This document shows, piece after piece, positions 20,179 through 20,258 of a DNA stretch of 20,258 bases (position 1 is the first letter of the stretch; the number at the start of each line of letters is the position of its first letter). The position numbers and the translations under genes were made by a program. Below the pieces are notes generated by a model, which did no database searches, was not told the origin of the DNA, and worked only from the letters and a program-made list of their open reading frames with translations. The stretch is taken from contig JASJFT010000400.1 of the NCBI GenBank assembly GCA_030770425.1, positions 1 through 20,258 of the forward strand, read 5' to 3'. This stretch comes from Darksidea phi. Its lineage: Eukaryota; Ascomycota; Dothideomycetes; Pleosporales; Lentitheciaceae.

Positions 20179-20180
20179 AG

Positions 20181-20206
20181 TTTTTTTTTTTTTTTTTTTT
20201 TTTTTT
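20181..20206 (-). repeat. 26-base T homopolymer (A26 on the minus strand)
   Basis: Twenty-six uninterrupted T on the + strand, by far the longest homopolymer in the window. It separates the gag relic of element 3 from the last 52 bases, which are unassigned. T/A runs are not RIP targets, so it could be an old poly(A) tail of a minus-strand non-LTR element entering from the right, or a slippage tract in the leader of element 3. Confidence 0.7.
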
Positions 20207-20258
20207 CTAAGGAAAAGGTATATTACGTAACTATACTATTATAGAGGAGTTTTTATAA

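Noticed and set aside
1..20258. Mitochondrial or other AT-rich organelle DNA
   Set aside because: The bias is not general AT richness but specific loss of CpA/TpG with normal CpT, ApG and some CpG, and the content is LTR retrotransposons; no tRNA, rRNA or respiratory gene is seen.

Overview
The window looks like a piece of AT-rich, transposon-filled heterochromatin from a filamentous ascomycete (Pezizomycotina). It carries one of the strongest repeat-induced point mutation (RIP) signatures possible. Reading the + strand by eye, I found only five CpA or TpG dinucleotides in 20,258 bases (near 278, 9064, 13095, 14246 and 15776), where base composition alone predicts many hundreds. RIP converts CpA to TpA on both strands. 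As a result the window has no TGA stop and only one ATG on either strand (minus strand, 15776-15778). Former Gln and Trp codons have become TAA/TAG, His and Cys codons read as Tyr, and Asp after T reads as Asn. I see no host gene, tRNA, rRNA or intact reading frame.

Region by region: (1) 1-800, unassigned RIP-degraded DNA starting with a 35-bp tandem duplication. (2) About 810-3190, + strand: 5'-truncated Ty3/gypsy chromovirus pol relic (end of RT, RNase H, integrase, SH3-like domain, chromodomain), followed by a 3' region, a polypurine tract at 3888-3900 and the start of a probable 3' LTR. (3) About 4380-4890, + strand: a Ty1/copia integrase-end relic. (4) 4890-6050, unassigned low-complexity DNA. 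(5) A minus-strand Ty1/copia pol relic split in two: its 5' part (linker and RT) at 13204-14480 and its 3' part (RNase H and C-terminus) at 6050-6801. (6) Splitting it, a complete minus-strand chromovirus at 6802-13203: two 177-bp LTRs, a 5-bp CTATA target duplication, a polypurine tract, and gag, protease, RT, RNase H, integrase and chromodomain in order. (7) 14480-15180, spacer with a roughly 74-bp minisatellite. (8) About 15180 to the right edge, minus strand: a third chromovirus (chromodomain, SH3-like, integrase, RNase H, RT, gag) whose 5' end lies outside the window, with a 26-T homopolymer near the edge.

The genes do not work together as a pathway; they are nested relics. The order of events can be read: the copia element came first, the 6.4-kb chromovirus inserted into its pol gene, and RIP then saturated all copies. 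The copia reading frame resumes in phase when the insert and one target copy are removed. The two LTRs of the insert differ at 20 of 177 positions, all transitions. I found no evidence for a new functional system. The most informative content is the saturation of RIP and the exact nested structure.
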